Positions 1 to 6,367 of a DNA stretch of 15,021 nucleotides are shown here, one piece after another. This stretch comes from Leucobacter sp. UBA1945. Lineage in GTDB: Bacteria > Actinomycetota > Actinomycetes > Actinomycetales > Microbacteriaceae. The notes below the pieces were generated by a model. That model was not told where the DNA came from and ran no database searches. It saw nothing but the letters and a program-made list of their open reading frames with translations. Position numbers and translations under genes: made by a program. The stretch spans positions 1-15,021 of the forward strand of contig DDEV01000097.1 of assembly GCA_002336855.1 (NCBI GenBank), read 5' to 3'. Within the stretch, counting starts at the first letter, position 1, and every line of letters starts with the position of its first letter.

Positions 1-619
1 TGCCGACGCAGGTGTCGGGGTAGGCGAAGGTCTGACCGTCGATCTCGCGGGTAAAGGTGACGCGTGCGAGGTACTCGATGTTGACCTGGTGCACGATGCC
101 GGTTCCCGGGGGCACGACCTTGAACTCGTCGAATGCTCCCTGGCCCCAGCGCAAGAACTGGTAACGCTCGCCGTTGCGCTGGTACTCGATCTCGACGTTG
201 CGGGCTGCAGCCGAAGCGACGCCGTAGACATCAGAGATGACCGAGTGGTCGATGACCATCTCGGCGGGTGCCAGTGGGTTGATCTTGTCTGGGCTGCCAC
301 CCAGGTCGACCACGGCCTCGCGCATGGTGGCGAGGTCGACGACACAGGGCACGCCGGTGAAGTCTTGCATGATTACGCGCGCGGGCGTGAACTGAATTTC
401 GGTGTCGGGCTCTGCGTTCGCGTCCCAGCCACCGAGCGCCTCGATGTGCTGCTTCGTGACGTTCGCGCCGTCTTCGGTGCGAAGCAAGTTCTCGAGCAGC
501 ACCTTCAAGCTGTACGGGAGCCGCCCCCCACCATCAACCTTGTTGATGTCGAAGATCTGGTACGACTTGCCGCCCACCTCAAGGGCAGTCTGCGCGCCGA
601 AACTATTGAGAGATGCCAT
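1..619 (-). CDS. acnA: Aconitate hydratase (aconitase), N-terminal part, cut by left edge
   Basis: Aconitase interconverts citrate and isocitrate in the TCA cycle, using a cytosolic [4Fe-4S] cluster. About 206 N-terminal residues are in the window out of roughly 900 expected for AcnA; the rest lies beyond position 1. The translation starts MASLNSFGAQ and shows family motifs: YSLKVLLENLLR near residues 36-47, QDFTGVPCVVDLA near 86-98 and MVIDHSV near 121-127. The visible end, PDTCVG, is where the family motif PDTCVGTDSHT begins. The start is the ATG at 619-617, with GGAG (complement of 625-628) five bases upstream. In M. tuberculosis the genes following DUF3159 are, as I recall, potassium-uptake (ceo/trk) genes, so aconitase here is a different neighbour. 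The promoter region carries a 20-bp palindrome, listed separately. Identity is secure; only the missing C-terminus limits the call. Confidence 0.95.
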   Translation of the reverse strand, partial: MASLNSFGAQTALEVGGKSYQIFDINKVDGGGRLPYSLKVLLENLLRTEDGANVTKQHIEALGGWDANAEPDTEIQFTPARVIMQDFTGVPCVVDLATMREAVVDLGGSPDKINPLAPAEMVIDHSVISDVYGVASAAARNVEIEYQRNGERYQFLRWGQGAFDEFKVVPPGTGIVHQVNIEYLARVTFTREIDGQTFAYPDTCVG

Positions 620-636
620 GACCACTCCGTTCGAAT

Positions 637-656
637 TTATCTCGATGTCAAGATAA
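637..656 (-). promoter_or_regulatory. 20-bp palindromic putative operator upstream of acnA
   Basis: The plus strand reads TTATCTCGATGTCAAGATAA, two 9-base half-sites (TTATCTCGA and TCAAGATAA) with one mismatched pair around a 2-base centre. It lies 18 bases upstream of the acnA start. It directly follows a possible -10 hexamer TAGAAT (complement of 656-661), so it would cover the transcription start, a position typical of a repressor site. The binding protein is unknown. The symmetry is seen in the sequence; operator function is inferred. Confidence 0.55.
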
Positions 657-661
657 TTCTA
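656..661 (-). promoter_or_regulatory. Candidate -10 element for acnA
   Basis: On the minus strand this reads TAGAAT, five of six matches to TATAAT. It lies in the 87-base gap between acnA and the DUF3159 gene. No convincing -35 hexamer is seen 16-18 bases upstream. An independent acnA promoter fits the gap and the adjacent palindrome. Confidence 0.4.
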
Positions 662-706
662 TACCGTTACGCCTCGAAGAGGATCGCAGGGCCGCTCTCG
701 GGTCAG

Positions 707-1504
707 CTAGCTATCGGCGTGTCGTTCATCTGATGAGGCTGACTTTTCGCTCGCACCAGCTGCTTCTTCACCCTCAGGCGGGCCCACCGCCGCACTCACA
801 CGCGAGAGCACCAACCATGTGAAGAGCATGGCGAGCGCGAAAAGGGGCACCCCCATCACGAGTCGAGCCACGCCGAGCGCACCGGTCTGATCCGCGAAGA
901 ACAGCGGCAACTGCACCGCGAGTCGGGCCGCAAACACCACGATCCAAATCACCGTCACGACGATCGCGGCATGCTTCAGCTTCGCGACACCGCGCCACTC
1001 GGTCAGCGATCCTCGAAACACACCGAAGAGCAACCCAACCAGCGGCCACCCGACGATCAACGAAATCGCGTGTGCCAAAATCCACGCGCCGTTGATGAAG
1101 AATCCGGGAACGAAATAGCTGCTTCCCTCGCCCGAGAACATAACCGCAGCAACGCACACCACAACGCCGATCACTCCTGAGAGCGCTGCGACGAGCGGTT
1201 CTTTGCGCAGCAAGCGCCATACGATCGCGATTGCAGCAAGAACAAGTGGGGCGATCGCCGAGAGTCGCGCGTCTTTCGTGATCACGTACACCGTCAGGTA
1301 CACGGTCGCCGGAAGCAGAGACTCGAGCACGCCGCGCCAGCCGCCGATCGCGGCCAGCAGGCCTCCCGGGCTCACCGACTCGCCCGACATGCTCGCTTCG
1401 ACTACTTTGCCAAGACTGCTGCCCAAGACCTTTGACGGGTCGATCGACTCTCGTTCACCCGAGGCATCCTGCTCAGGGTTCTCGTCGGGCGAGGAAGAAC
1501 TCAC
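707..1504 (-). CDS. DUF3159 family integral membrane protein
   Basis: This 265-residue protein belongs to the actinobacterial DUF3159 family, which has no assigned function. An acidic, Ser-rich, probably cytoplasmic N-terminus (1-45) is followed by a conserved GGWRGVLESLLPATVY segment (54-69). About six hydrophobic segments follow, near residues 63-76, 82-98, 104-123, 138-162, 178-199 and 213-235. The tail (240-265) is hydrophilic and Ala/Ser/Glu-rich. The GTG start at 1504-1502 overlaps the TGA of the upstream DUF3710 gene (GTGA, 4 bases). No good Shine-Dalgarno sequence is visible, so translation is probably coupled. In many actinobacteria an OB-fold gene lies between DUF3710 and DUF3159; it is absent here. 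The family call rests on the conserved N-terminal segment, topology and synteny. Transport or envelope roles are possible but unsupported. Confidence 0.85.
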   Translation of the reverse strand: MSSSSPDENPEQDASGERESIDPSKVLGSSLGKVVEASMSGESVSPGGLLAAIGGWRGVLESLLPATVYLTVYVITKDARLSAIAPLVLAAIAIVWRLLRKEPLVAALSGVIGVVVCVAAVMFSGEGSSYFVPGFFINGAWILAHAISLIVGWPLVGLLFGVFRGSLTEWRGVAKLKHAAIVVTVIWIVVFAARLAVQLPLFFADQTGALGVARLVMGVPLFALAMLFTWLVLSRVSAAVGPPEGEEAAGASEKSASSDERHADS

Positions 1505-2160
1505 GCCTGAGTCGTTCCCGTGGGATTCTGTGCGACGCCCGCGGGCACCTGCAGCTGCAGCAGCTCACTCGGCGGCATTGGCTGATCGCCGCGCACGACG
1601 ACCATGTCGCGAAACAGCTCAATTACCCGGGCGCGAGCCTGGGCGTCTTCTGCAGCGGCGCCCATGATGACGCCGCGCAGCATCCAGCGAGGGCCATCGA
1701 CTGCGACGAAGCGCACGGTACGGGTGCCGCCGCCCTGCTCGGCCGGAACCGACGAGACCGCGATCAACTCAGGGCCGAGCTCGCCCTCGGCCTCTTCGAT
1801 TCGCGCGCCCTGCGACGAAAGCTGCGCAGAGATCTCGCTTCGCACCTGATGCCAGAGACCCGTCGTCTTCGGCGCAGAGAACGCTTGCACCTGCAGCAGC
1901 GAGCCCTCAAAATCGAGGGTGACCGCAACCACGCGCTTTGCGCGCTCGTCGACCTCGAGGCGAAGCTGCAAACCCTCGCGCGGAGCAACCTTAATGCCAC
2001 CGAAATCAACGTACGGACGCATGGTCGGCACCTCGACGATGTCGAAAGGACCCGCGGTTTCGCGGTCCTCGGGAGCCGATTTCGACGAGTCGACCTCGAT
2101 AGCGGCTTCTGACTGAGCCAGTTCGAGCTCATCTGAGGCGTTCGCAGTGCCGTCACTCAT
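1501..2160 (-). CDS. DUF3710 domain-containing protein
   Basis: A 219-residue soluble protein of unknown function, typical of actinobacteria and usually found just downstream of dut. Residues 1-36 are acidic and probably disordered. The conserved domain begins at GPFD (37-40) and includes VDFGGIKV (51-58), LQVQAFSAPKTTGLW (89-103) with the following RSEI segment, and VDGPRWMLRGV (154-164). It ends with the VVVRGDQPMPP block (187-197) and a short disordered tail. There is no signal peptide or membrane segment. The ATG at 2160 has only a weak purine stretch (AAAGAAG) upstream. The gene is followed with a 4-base overlap by DUF3159 and is preceded by dut across 69 bases that contain a hairpin, so all three are likely co-transcribed from the dut side. 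Its role beside dUTPase is unknown. Confidence 0.88.
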   Translation of the reverse strand: MSDGTANASDELELAQSEAAIEVDSSKSAPEDRETAGPFDIVEVPTMRPYVDFGGIKVAPREGLQLRLEVDERAKRVVAVTLDFEGSLLQVQAFSAPKTTGLWHQVRSEISAQLSSQGARIEEAEGELGPELIAVSSVPAEQGGGTRTVRFVAVDGPRWMLRGVIMGAAAEDAQARARVIELFRDMVVVRGDQPMPPSELLQLQVPAGVAQNPTGTTQA

Positions 2161-2183
2161 AATGTGTTGCTTCTTTCAGTTGC

Positions 2184-2210
2184 GGCCCGAGCGCGCTGAA
2201 TGCGCGGGCC
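2184..2210 (-). terminator. GC-rich hairpin between dut and the DUF3710 gene
   Basis: GGCCC (2184-2188) pairs with GGGCC (2206-2210). After a 2-base bulge, GCGC (2191-2194) pairs with GCGC (2202-2205) around a 7-base loop. No T-tract follows in the minus direction. It may be a partial terminator, an attenuator or an mRNA-processing signal that lowers DUF3710/DUF3159 expression relative to dut. Confidence 0.4.
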
Positions 2211-2229
2211 CGTCGTGTCTGTGTAAATC

Positions 2230-2679
2230 CTAGGCTTGTTCGCGCACGCCAGTCGAACCGAAACCGCCTTCGCCCCGCTGACTCTCAGGGAGCGCTTGCA
2301 CCGGCGCGAACACCGCGCGGGTCACCGGCATCACGATCAGTTGGGCAATACGATCGCCGGGCGCGATCTCGAACGGCTCTCGAGGATCGAGGTTGATGAG
2401 CGGCACTTTGATCTCGCCTCGGTACCCGGCGTCGATCGTGCCGGGAGAGTTCACGATGGAGATGCCGTGTTTCACGGCGAGACCGCTGCGGGGCACGACA
2501 AACGCCGCATAGCCCTCGGGCAGGGCAAACCGTACGCCCGTGGCGACGAGCGCTCGCTCGCCGGGCGCGAGCACCAGCGCCTCGGCGCTGCGCAGGTCTG
2601 CACCGGCATCGCCAGGTTGTGCGTAGGCGGGAATCTGCTCGGCCTCGCCGACGATGGGCAGTTCAATGACATCACTCAC
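2230..2679 (-). CDS. dut: Deoxyuridine 5'-triphosphate nucleotidohydrolase (dUTPase)
   Basis: Dut hydrolyses dUTP to dUMP and pyrophosphate in the cytosol, keeping uracil out of DNA and feeding dTMP synthesis. At 149 residues it has the usual length of the homotrimeric enzyme. All five dUTPase motifs are present: DAGADL (24-29), PRSGLA (63-68), SPGTIDAGYRGE (78-89) with catalytic Asp83 and base-stacking Tyr86, GDRIAQL (108-114), and the flexible P-loop-like GEGGFGSTG (136-144). The start is GTG at 2679; the nearby ATG at 2672 is out of frame. No Shine-Dalgarno sequence precedes the GTG. Instead TAGCCT ends six bases before it, suggesting a leaderless mRNA. It is divergent from the DUF3093 gene and probably heads a dut-DUF3710-DUF3159 transcript. 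Confidence 0.97.
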   Translation of the reverse strand: MSDVIELPIVGEAEQIPAYAQPGDAGADLRSAEALVLAPGERALVATGVRFALPEGYAAFVVPRSGLAVKHGISIVNSPGTIDAGYRGEIKVPLINLDPREPFEIAPGDRIAQLIVMPVTRAVFAPVQALPESQRGEGGFGSTGVREQA

Positions 2680-2685
2680 CCAGAC

Positions 2686-2691
2686 AGGCTA
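2686..2691 (-). promoter_or_regulatory. Candidate -10 element for a leaderless dut transcript
   Basis: The minus strand reads TAGCCT, then six bases, then the GTG start of dut. That spacing would put the transcription start at the start codon. The lack of any Shine-Dalgarno sequence before the GTG agrees with this. No clear -35 is seen. Confidence 0.4.
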
Positions 2692-2775
2692 GCGGATTCT
2701 GCGGGCGCGTGAGCCGAAACCTTCGCAGGGCCGAGTTGCCTGATTCGACCGGCTCGTTCTCAGGGCCACTCAAGG

Positions 2776-2781
2776 GATAAT
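2776..2781 (+). promoter_or_regulatory. Candidate -10 element for a leaderless DUF3093 transcript
   Basis: GATAAT (five of six to TATAAT) is followed by AGAGCC and then the ATG at 2788. Transcription would begin at or next to the A of the start codon. No Shine-Dalgarno sequence fits in the six-base gap. The -35 region is not recognisable. Confidence 0.5.
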
Positions 2782-2787
2782 AGAGCC

Positions 2788-3255
2788 ATGAGCAACGACT
2801 CCCCCTCAAGCTACCGCGAGCGACTCTGGCCCTCCCCGGGACTCATGATCGCACTTCTGCTGCTTTTGCCGGCGGTCGCGATGGTGATGACGCCGATCAA
2901 TGCCACGTTCGCGATTCCCGCAGCCATCGCGGTGTACGTGCTGATCGCGGGATCTCTCGTGCTGATGTCGCCCGTGGTTCAGGTCGTAGACGGCGTGCTG
3001 AGCGCAGGGAGCGCCCGAGTTCCGGTCTCAGCGCTTGGCGAGATTCAGGAGCTCGACGATGCGAAGCTCCGAAAAACGATAGGCCCGGGCGCAGACGCCC
3101 GAGCCTATCTACTTGTGCGCGGCTTCATTCACCGCGGCCTGCGCATCGAGCTCATCGACAGCGAAGACCCGACCCCGTACTGGGTGGTGACGAGCCGCAA
3201 CCCCCAGCGCTTCGCCGCAGCAATCGAGGCAGCGAAGGCCGGGGTCAAGGCTTAG
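2788..3255 (+). CDS. DUF3093 domain-containing membrane protein
   Basis: A 155-residue actinobacterial protein of unknown function, divergent from dut as in M. tuberculosis (Rv2698/dut). The motif YRERLWPSPG (9-18) leads into two hydrophobic hairpin segments near residues 19-36 and 41-61. A cytoplasmic domain of about 90 residues follows, with the family pattern DARAYLLVRGFIHRGLRIEL (102-121) and PYWVVTSRNPQRFAAAI (129-145). That layout resembles small two-helix membrane proteins with a PH-like soluble part, but I cannot confirm the fold. The ATG at 2788 has no ribosome-binding site and sits six bases after GATAAT, so it is probably leaderless. The gene ends head-on with DUF4193 at a shared hairpin region. 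Confidence 0.85.
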   Translation: MSNDSPSSYRERLWPSPGLMIALLLLLPAVAMVMTPINATFAIPAAIAVYVLIAGSLVLMSPVVQVVDGVLSAGSARVPVSALGEIQELDDAKLRKTIGPGADARAYLLVRGFIHRGLRIELIDSEDPTPYWVVTSRNPQRFAAAIEAAKAGVKA

Positions 3256-3318
3256 TTAGGCGCGCTCCCGACGCAGTAGCGTCGGCGCGGGATGCGTTAC
3301 GACGCGATGCGTCCTAAC
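3255..3318. terminator. Bidirectional hairpin between converging DUF3093 and DUF4193 genes
   Basis: A 7-bp perfect stem, CCGACGC (3268-3274) with GCGTCGG (3279-3285), closes on a 4-base loop. A second small stem, GACGC (3301-3305) with GCGTC (3309-3313), follows. The region is bracketed by GTTAGG (3255-3260) and CCTAAC (3313-3318), which include or abut the two stop codons. The symmetry and the convergent genes support bidirectional termination, although no T-run is present. Confidence 0.55.
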
Positions 3319-3604
3319 CCGAGCATTCCGCGCAAATGGGCCCGAGCTTGCTCTCGTGATCGAGCTGCGAGCGGTGACGCACGAGGAAGCAGTTCACACA
3401 GGTGAACTCGTCATCCTGCTGCGGCAGTACGACGACATCGAGCTCAAGGTCTGAAAGGTCTGCGCCAGCAAGCTCGAAGCCTGGGTTATCTGCATCTTCC
3501 GAATCAATCGAAGACGCACCCTTCGTGGGCACACGCTCTTTGAGGGCCTCGATCGATTCTGACTCGTCGTCAGACTTCCGGGGGGCGTCGTAATCGGTAG
3601 CCAT
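3314..3604 (-). CDS. DUF4193 zinc-ribbon-like small protein
   Basis: A 96-residue soluble protein of the DUF4193 family (compare M. tuberculosis Rv2699c); function unknown. The first 65 residues are acidic and contain the DSEDADNPGFELAGADLS stretch (34-51) and the conserved ELDVVVLPQQDDEF (54-67). The C-terminus has two CxxC pairs, Cys69/Cys72 (FTCVNCF) and Cys91/Cys94 (ICAEC), expected to bind one zinc ion. Conserved RHRSQL lies between the pairs. The ATG at 3604 is preceded by a strong AGGAG about five bases upstream. It converges on DUF3093 and is divergent from sepH. A DNA, RNA or protein-binding role is plausible from the zinc ribbon but not shown. Confidence 0.9.
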   Translation of the reverse strand: MATDYDAPRKSDDESESIEALKERVPTKGASSIDSEDADNPGFELAGADLSDLELDVVVLPQQDDEFTCVNCFLVRHRSQLDHESKLGPICAECSG

Positions 3605-3843
3605 GCTCTCCTACGCTTCTTCTCGACAAAATTAAACTCACGAACTGCGGCCATAGTTTGCCGCACGAACCCCCCTCGGCGCAAACCCATAACCCGTGAA
3701 TTTGCTGAGCGCGGGCCGCGATCCTCGTGGGCGAAGCCTCGATGAAGCCTCGTGGGTCTCGAATTTTCGCAACTACCCGACTCAATGTGGCGCTGACCCC
3801 CGTGAACATGGCACGCTGGGGTGGAGTGCGGAAGGAAACGGCA
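3605..3843. promoter_or_regulatory. Divergent DUF4193/sepH intergenic region
   Basis: These 239 bases separate two divergent genes and must carry both promoters. Visible signals are AGGAG for DUF4193, GAAGGAAA for sepH (about 3831-3838), a GAAGCCTCG direct repeat (3733-3741 and 3744-3752) flanked by CGTGGG on both sides, and an inverse copy of the intergenic element GAGGATCGCGGCC (3714-3726). I cannot assign -10 or -35 boxes with confidence. Confidence 0.5.
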
Positions 3844-5070
3844 ATGGATGAATTGCGGGTAGTGCGACGCGAGGATCAGTCGCTCATCGTGGCGAACGAG
3901 GCCGGTGACGAATACCGACTGGTCGTAGACAGCAGCGTGCTCGCTGATCTTCGCCATCTGGCGCGGCAGGCGACGGGCGGCGCACGCATCAACCCTCGCG
4001 AGATTCAATCGCTCGTGCGCGCAGGTAAGAGCCGAGCCGAGATCATGGAGCTCACCGGCGCCGAAGACAGCGATATCGAACGCTACGAGGAGCCCGTGCT
4101 GGCCGAGCGTCGTTTCATCCTTTCGAGCGCGCAGAGCGTTGCGGTGCGTACCAGCCCGTCGGAACCCAGCGAAGAGCACTTCGGAGCCGTCATCGCTGAG
4201 CGCCTCATCGGACTCGCGGCGAAAAAGATCGCCTGGACCTCGTGGCGCGACGAAGAGGCCGGCTGGATGATCGGCCTCGATTTCATCTCGCACGAGGTCT
4301 CGCACCACGCAGTGTGGTCGTTCGAACATCGCAAGGGCCTGCTCTCGCCTATCACCCCCGACGCAGTGTCGCTGTCGCGGCAGGGCGAGGTCGGCGACCG
4401 ACTGATTCCGAAGCTTCGCGCAGTCGACGCATCGGGCGAGAAGGATCGCTTCGATTCGGACGCATTCGACCGCGAGGAGCTTCGCGGTGCGGAACACGAG
4501 AGCGACTCGTCGGCACTGGCCGCGGCGCCCGATGCTGACCCCGAAGTCGGCGACAACACGCTGCCTGCTCCCCCGCAGATGAGTGCGGGAGCCGAGGCAG
4601 CAGTGCGCGCTGGTCACCCGTCAACCGCGTCGATTCCGGTCGTCGATCCCGAAGACGAGTTCGCTCGGCGCCGCGAGATCGATCAGCGAGCGATTAAGAC
4701 GCCCGAGCCCGAGGTGCAAGATCTGGGCCAGACGGCAGACTTGCTCGACGCGCTGCGGCGCCGCAGGGGCGCTCGCGACGCCTCGCCCGCCGAGCCAGAC
4801 GATCTGGGGTCTAGCGACGAGCACGAAGGGGCGCCCGTGCAGCAGCTGCCCCTTCGCGGCCTCGAACGAAACGAGCCTGAGTCGTCTCGAAACATTCCGA
4901 CAGAGAGCCGCCCAATTGAGCCGGCATCAGCCACTACGAAACCCGCGGAGCCCGACGTTCAGTCCGCTCAAGACAAGAAGCAGAGCGACCCGGCGAAGAG
5001 CGGCAAACGCCGCACCTCGATTCCGAGCTGGGACGACATTCTCTTCGGCACGAGAAGCGAAGAAGACTAA
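3844..5070 (+). CDS. sepH: Cell-division protein SepH (DUF3071)
   Basis: SepH is an actinobacterial cytoplasmic protein. In Streptomyces it binds FtsZ and promotes its assembly at division septa. Here it has 408 residues. The conserved N-terminal domain covers about 1-190, with MDELRVVRREDQSLIVA, EYRLVVD (23-29) and a predicted helix-turn-helix-like segment near 50-84 (INPREIQSLVRAGKSRAEI). A long acidic, low-complexity linker spans about 195-385. The protein ends with the conserved C-terminal motif RRTSIPSWDDILFG just before the last six residues. I chose the ATG at 3844 because AGGAA lies about seven bases upstream and the family starts with MDEL/MRDL; an upstream ATG in frame at 3727 would add 39 unconserved residues. 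Only 3 bases separate its stop from the converging phosphatase gene. Confidence 0.93.
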   Translation: MDELRVVRREDQSLIVANEAGDEYRLVVDSSVLADLRHLARQATGGARINPREIQSLVRAGKSRAEIMELTGAEDSDIERYEEPVLAERRFILSSAQSVAVRTSPSEPSEEHFGAVIAERLIGLAAKKIAWTSWRDEEAGWMIGLDFISHEVSHHAVWSFEHRKGLLSPITPDAVSLSRQGEVGDRLIPKLRAVDASGEKDRFDSDAFDREELRGAEHESDSSALAAAPDADPEVGDNTLPAPPQMSAGAEAAVRAGHPSTASIPVVDPEDEFARRREIDQRAIKTPEPEVQDLGQTADLLDALRRRRGARDASPAEPDDLGSSDEHEGAPVQQLPLRGLERNEPESSRNIPTESRPIEPASATTKPAEPDVQSAQDKKQSDPAKSGKRRTSIPSWDDILFGTRSEED

Positions 5071-5073
5071 GAC

Positions 5074-6306
5074 CTAACTGCGGCGAGCCTCGGCGACCGC
5101 AGCAACTGCTCCCGCAAACCCGGTGCCCTCGAGCGCTCCGGAGACTGCGAGCGGCACGCCACGCTCTTCATCGCTCGTGCCGCCGTGTTGCCCGACCATC
5201 TCATGCACCACGGGGTCATCGCTCGTGAGCATGAATGCCGACTGACCGCGCGCAGCGACGAGCACCTCGCCGAGGCGCTCTGCTATCCCCTCACCCACCT
5301 CGCCAAACCAGCCAGCGGCGATGGCCTCGTCGCGGGTGCCAACCCAGGCAAGCTTGCCGAGAGCTCGCTGCGTCTCAGCAGCAACTCGCTCGGCATCTGC
5401 CCCTGCACGCAGATAGAGCGAACGCATGCGAGGCTCTCCCCCGATCAACTCGACTTCGTCGGTCACGGTAAGTTGGTCGAGCATCATGCGTTTCTCAGGC
5501 GGCACGTCGATGACGCCGTGGTCAGCCGTGACGATGACCCCCACGTCGTTCGGCAGCGTGCGCAGCAGGTCAGCGAGCGCGGCATCGAGCTGCTCGAGTC
5601 GTAGCCGCCACTTGTCGCTCTGCCAGCCATCGTGGTGGGCGACCTTGTCGAGCTCATCGACATAGAGATAGGCGAGCAGAGGATCATCGCCGCGCGCGAG
5701 GCGCGAGGCGATACTGAAGCGATCGGCAATCGTCTGACCCCCGTGGTACGCGGCGCCGGTCAAGATCGCCTCGGTGAGCCCGCCGGTTGCGTGCGCCGGT
5801 CTGCCTATCGCGACGGTTCTCGCCCCGATACGCGTTGCCAGGCCGAACAACGGCTCAGATCGCTGCCAGGCGCGGCGATCCTCGATACCCGCCCAATCTT
5901 TCAGCGTCGTGACGAGACCTCGCTCCGGGTGCCGAATCTTGTACCCGATCAATCCGTGCGCACCGGGCAGCGTTCCGGTCGTAAGCGTCGTGAGTGCCGC
6001 GCCGGTGGTTGAAGGGATCACAGTCTCGATACGTCGGGACGGCAGTGAGGCGAGTGTACGGGCGTGCCCCGCAGCAGCCTTGAGATTTGCGTGCCCGAGT
6101 CCGTCTACGACCACCAGCACGATCGACCTCACCGCAGGAAGGCGCCCTTCGGCGATCGCGGCTTGCTCTGCGGTCGATCCTCGCAGAATCTTTGCGTCGC
6201 AAAGCAGCTGAAACGCGTCGACGCCGGCCGAGCTCGCCATCGAAGCAATCGCTGTCGGAAGAATCGCGGCCAGCCTCGCGCCGTTGTCGGTGGGCATCGG
6301 TAGCAT
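5074..6306 (-). CDS. Alkaline-phosphatase-superfamily hydrolase (nucleotide pyrophosphatase/phosphodiesterase type)
   Basis: This protein of about 410 residues belongs to the metal-dependent phosphodiesterase/nucleotide pyrophosphatase branch of the alkaline phosphatase superfamily and is often next to sepH in actinobacteria. Its substrate is unknown. Seen motifs: VLVVVDGLG (first metal Asp about 68), IPSTTGAALTTLTTG with the likely Thr nucleophile near 100-101, YVDELDKVAHHDGW (Asp220 and His224 in a DxxxH pattern), TADHG (Asp262, His263), and MVGQHGG near the C-terminus supplying the last metal His. There is no signal peptide, so it is probably cytosolic. The reading frame is open to 6411, but the ATG at 6306 fits best: TACGAT ends seven bases before it, implying a leaderless start. 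ATG 6315 would overlap that -10. The extension would also run into parC. Confidence 0.85.
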   Translation of the reverse strand: MLPMPTDNGARLAAILPTAIASMASSAGVDAFQLLCDAKILRGSTAEQAAIAEGRLPAVRSIVLVVVDGLGHANLKAAAGHARTLASLPSRRIETVIPSTTGAALTTLTTGTLPGAHGLIGYKIRHPERGLVTTLKDWAGIEDRRAWQRSEPLFGLATRIGARTVAIGRPAHATGGLTEAILTGAAYHGGQTIADRFSIASRLARGDDPLLAYLYVDELDKVAHHDGWQSDKWRLRLEQLDAALADLLRTLPNDVGVIVTADHGVIDVPPEKRMMLDQLTVTDEVELIGGEPRMRSLYLRAGADAERVAAETQRALGKLAWVGTRDEAIAAGWFGEVGEGIAERLGEVLVAARGQSAFMLTSDDPVVHEMVGQHGGTSDEERGVPLAVSGALEGTGFAGAVAAVAEARRS

Positions 6307-6313
6307 GAAATCC

Positions 6314-6319
6314 ATCGTA
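6314..6319 (-). promoter_or_regulatory. Candidate -10 element for the phosphatase gene
   Basis: The minus strand reads TACGAT, an actinobacterial-type TAnnAT -10, followed by seven bases and the ATG at 6306. This decides the start choice and suggests leaderless translation. It lies between the divergent phosphatase and parC genes. Confidence 0.4.
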
Positions 6320-6367
6320 TCCGCGCGCGCCAATCGGCGTGCACTCAGAAGGGTGTTGCACCAGATC

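Noticed and set aside
89..733. A 214-codon plus-strand frame over the acnA start
   Set aside because: Antisense to well-conserved aconitase sequence and crosses its promoter.
3656..3686. Inverted repeat GTTTGC/GCAAAC upstream of DUF4193
   Set aside because: Only six pairs with a 19-base spacer and no extension; too weak to call an operator.
3394..4617. A 407-codon open frame on the minus strand across sepH and DUF4193
   Set aside because: It is antisense to sepH, whose protein has clear family motifs. The frame has high-GC shadow composition (Arg/Ala-rich, no recognisable motif) and also runs through the DUF4193 gene.
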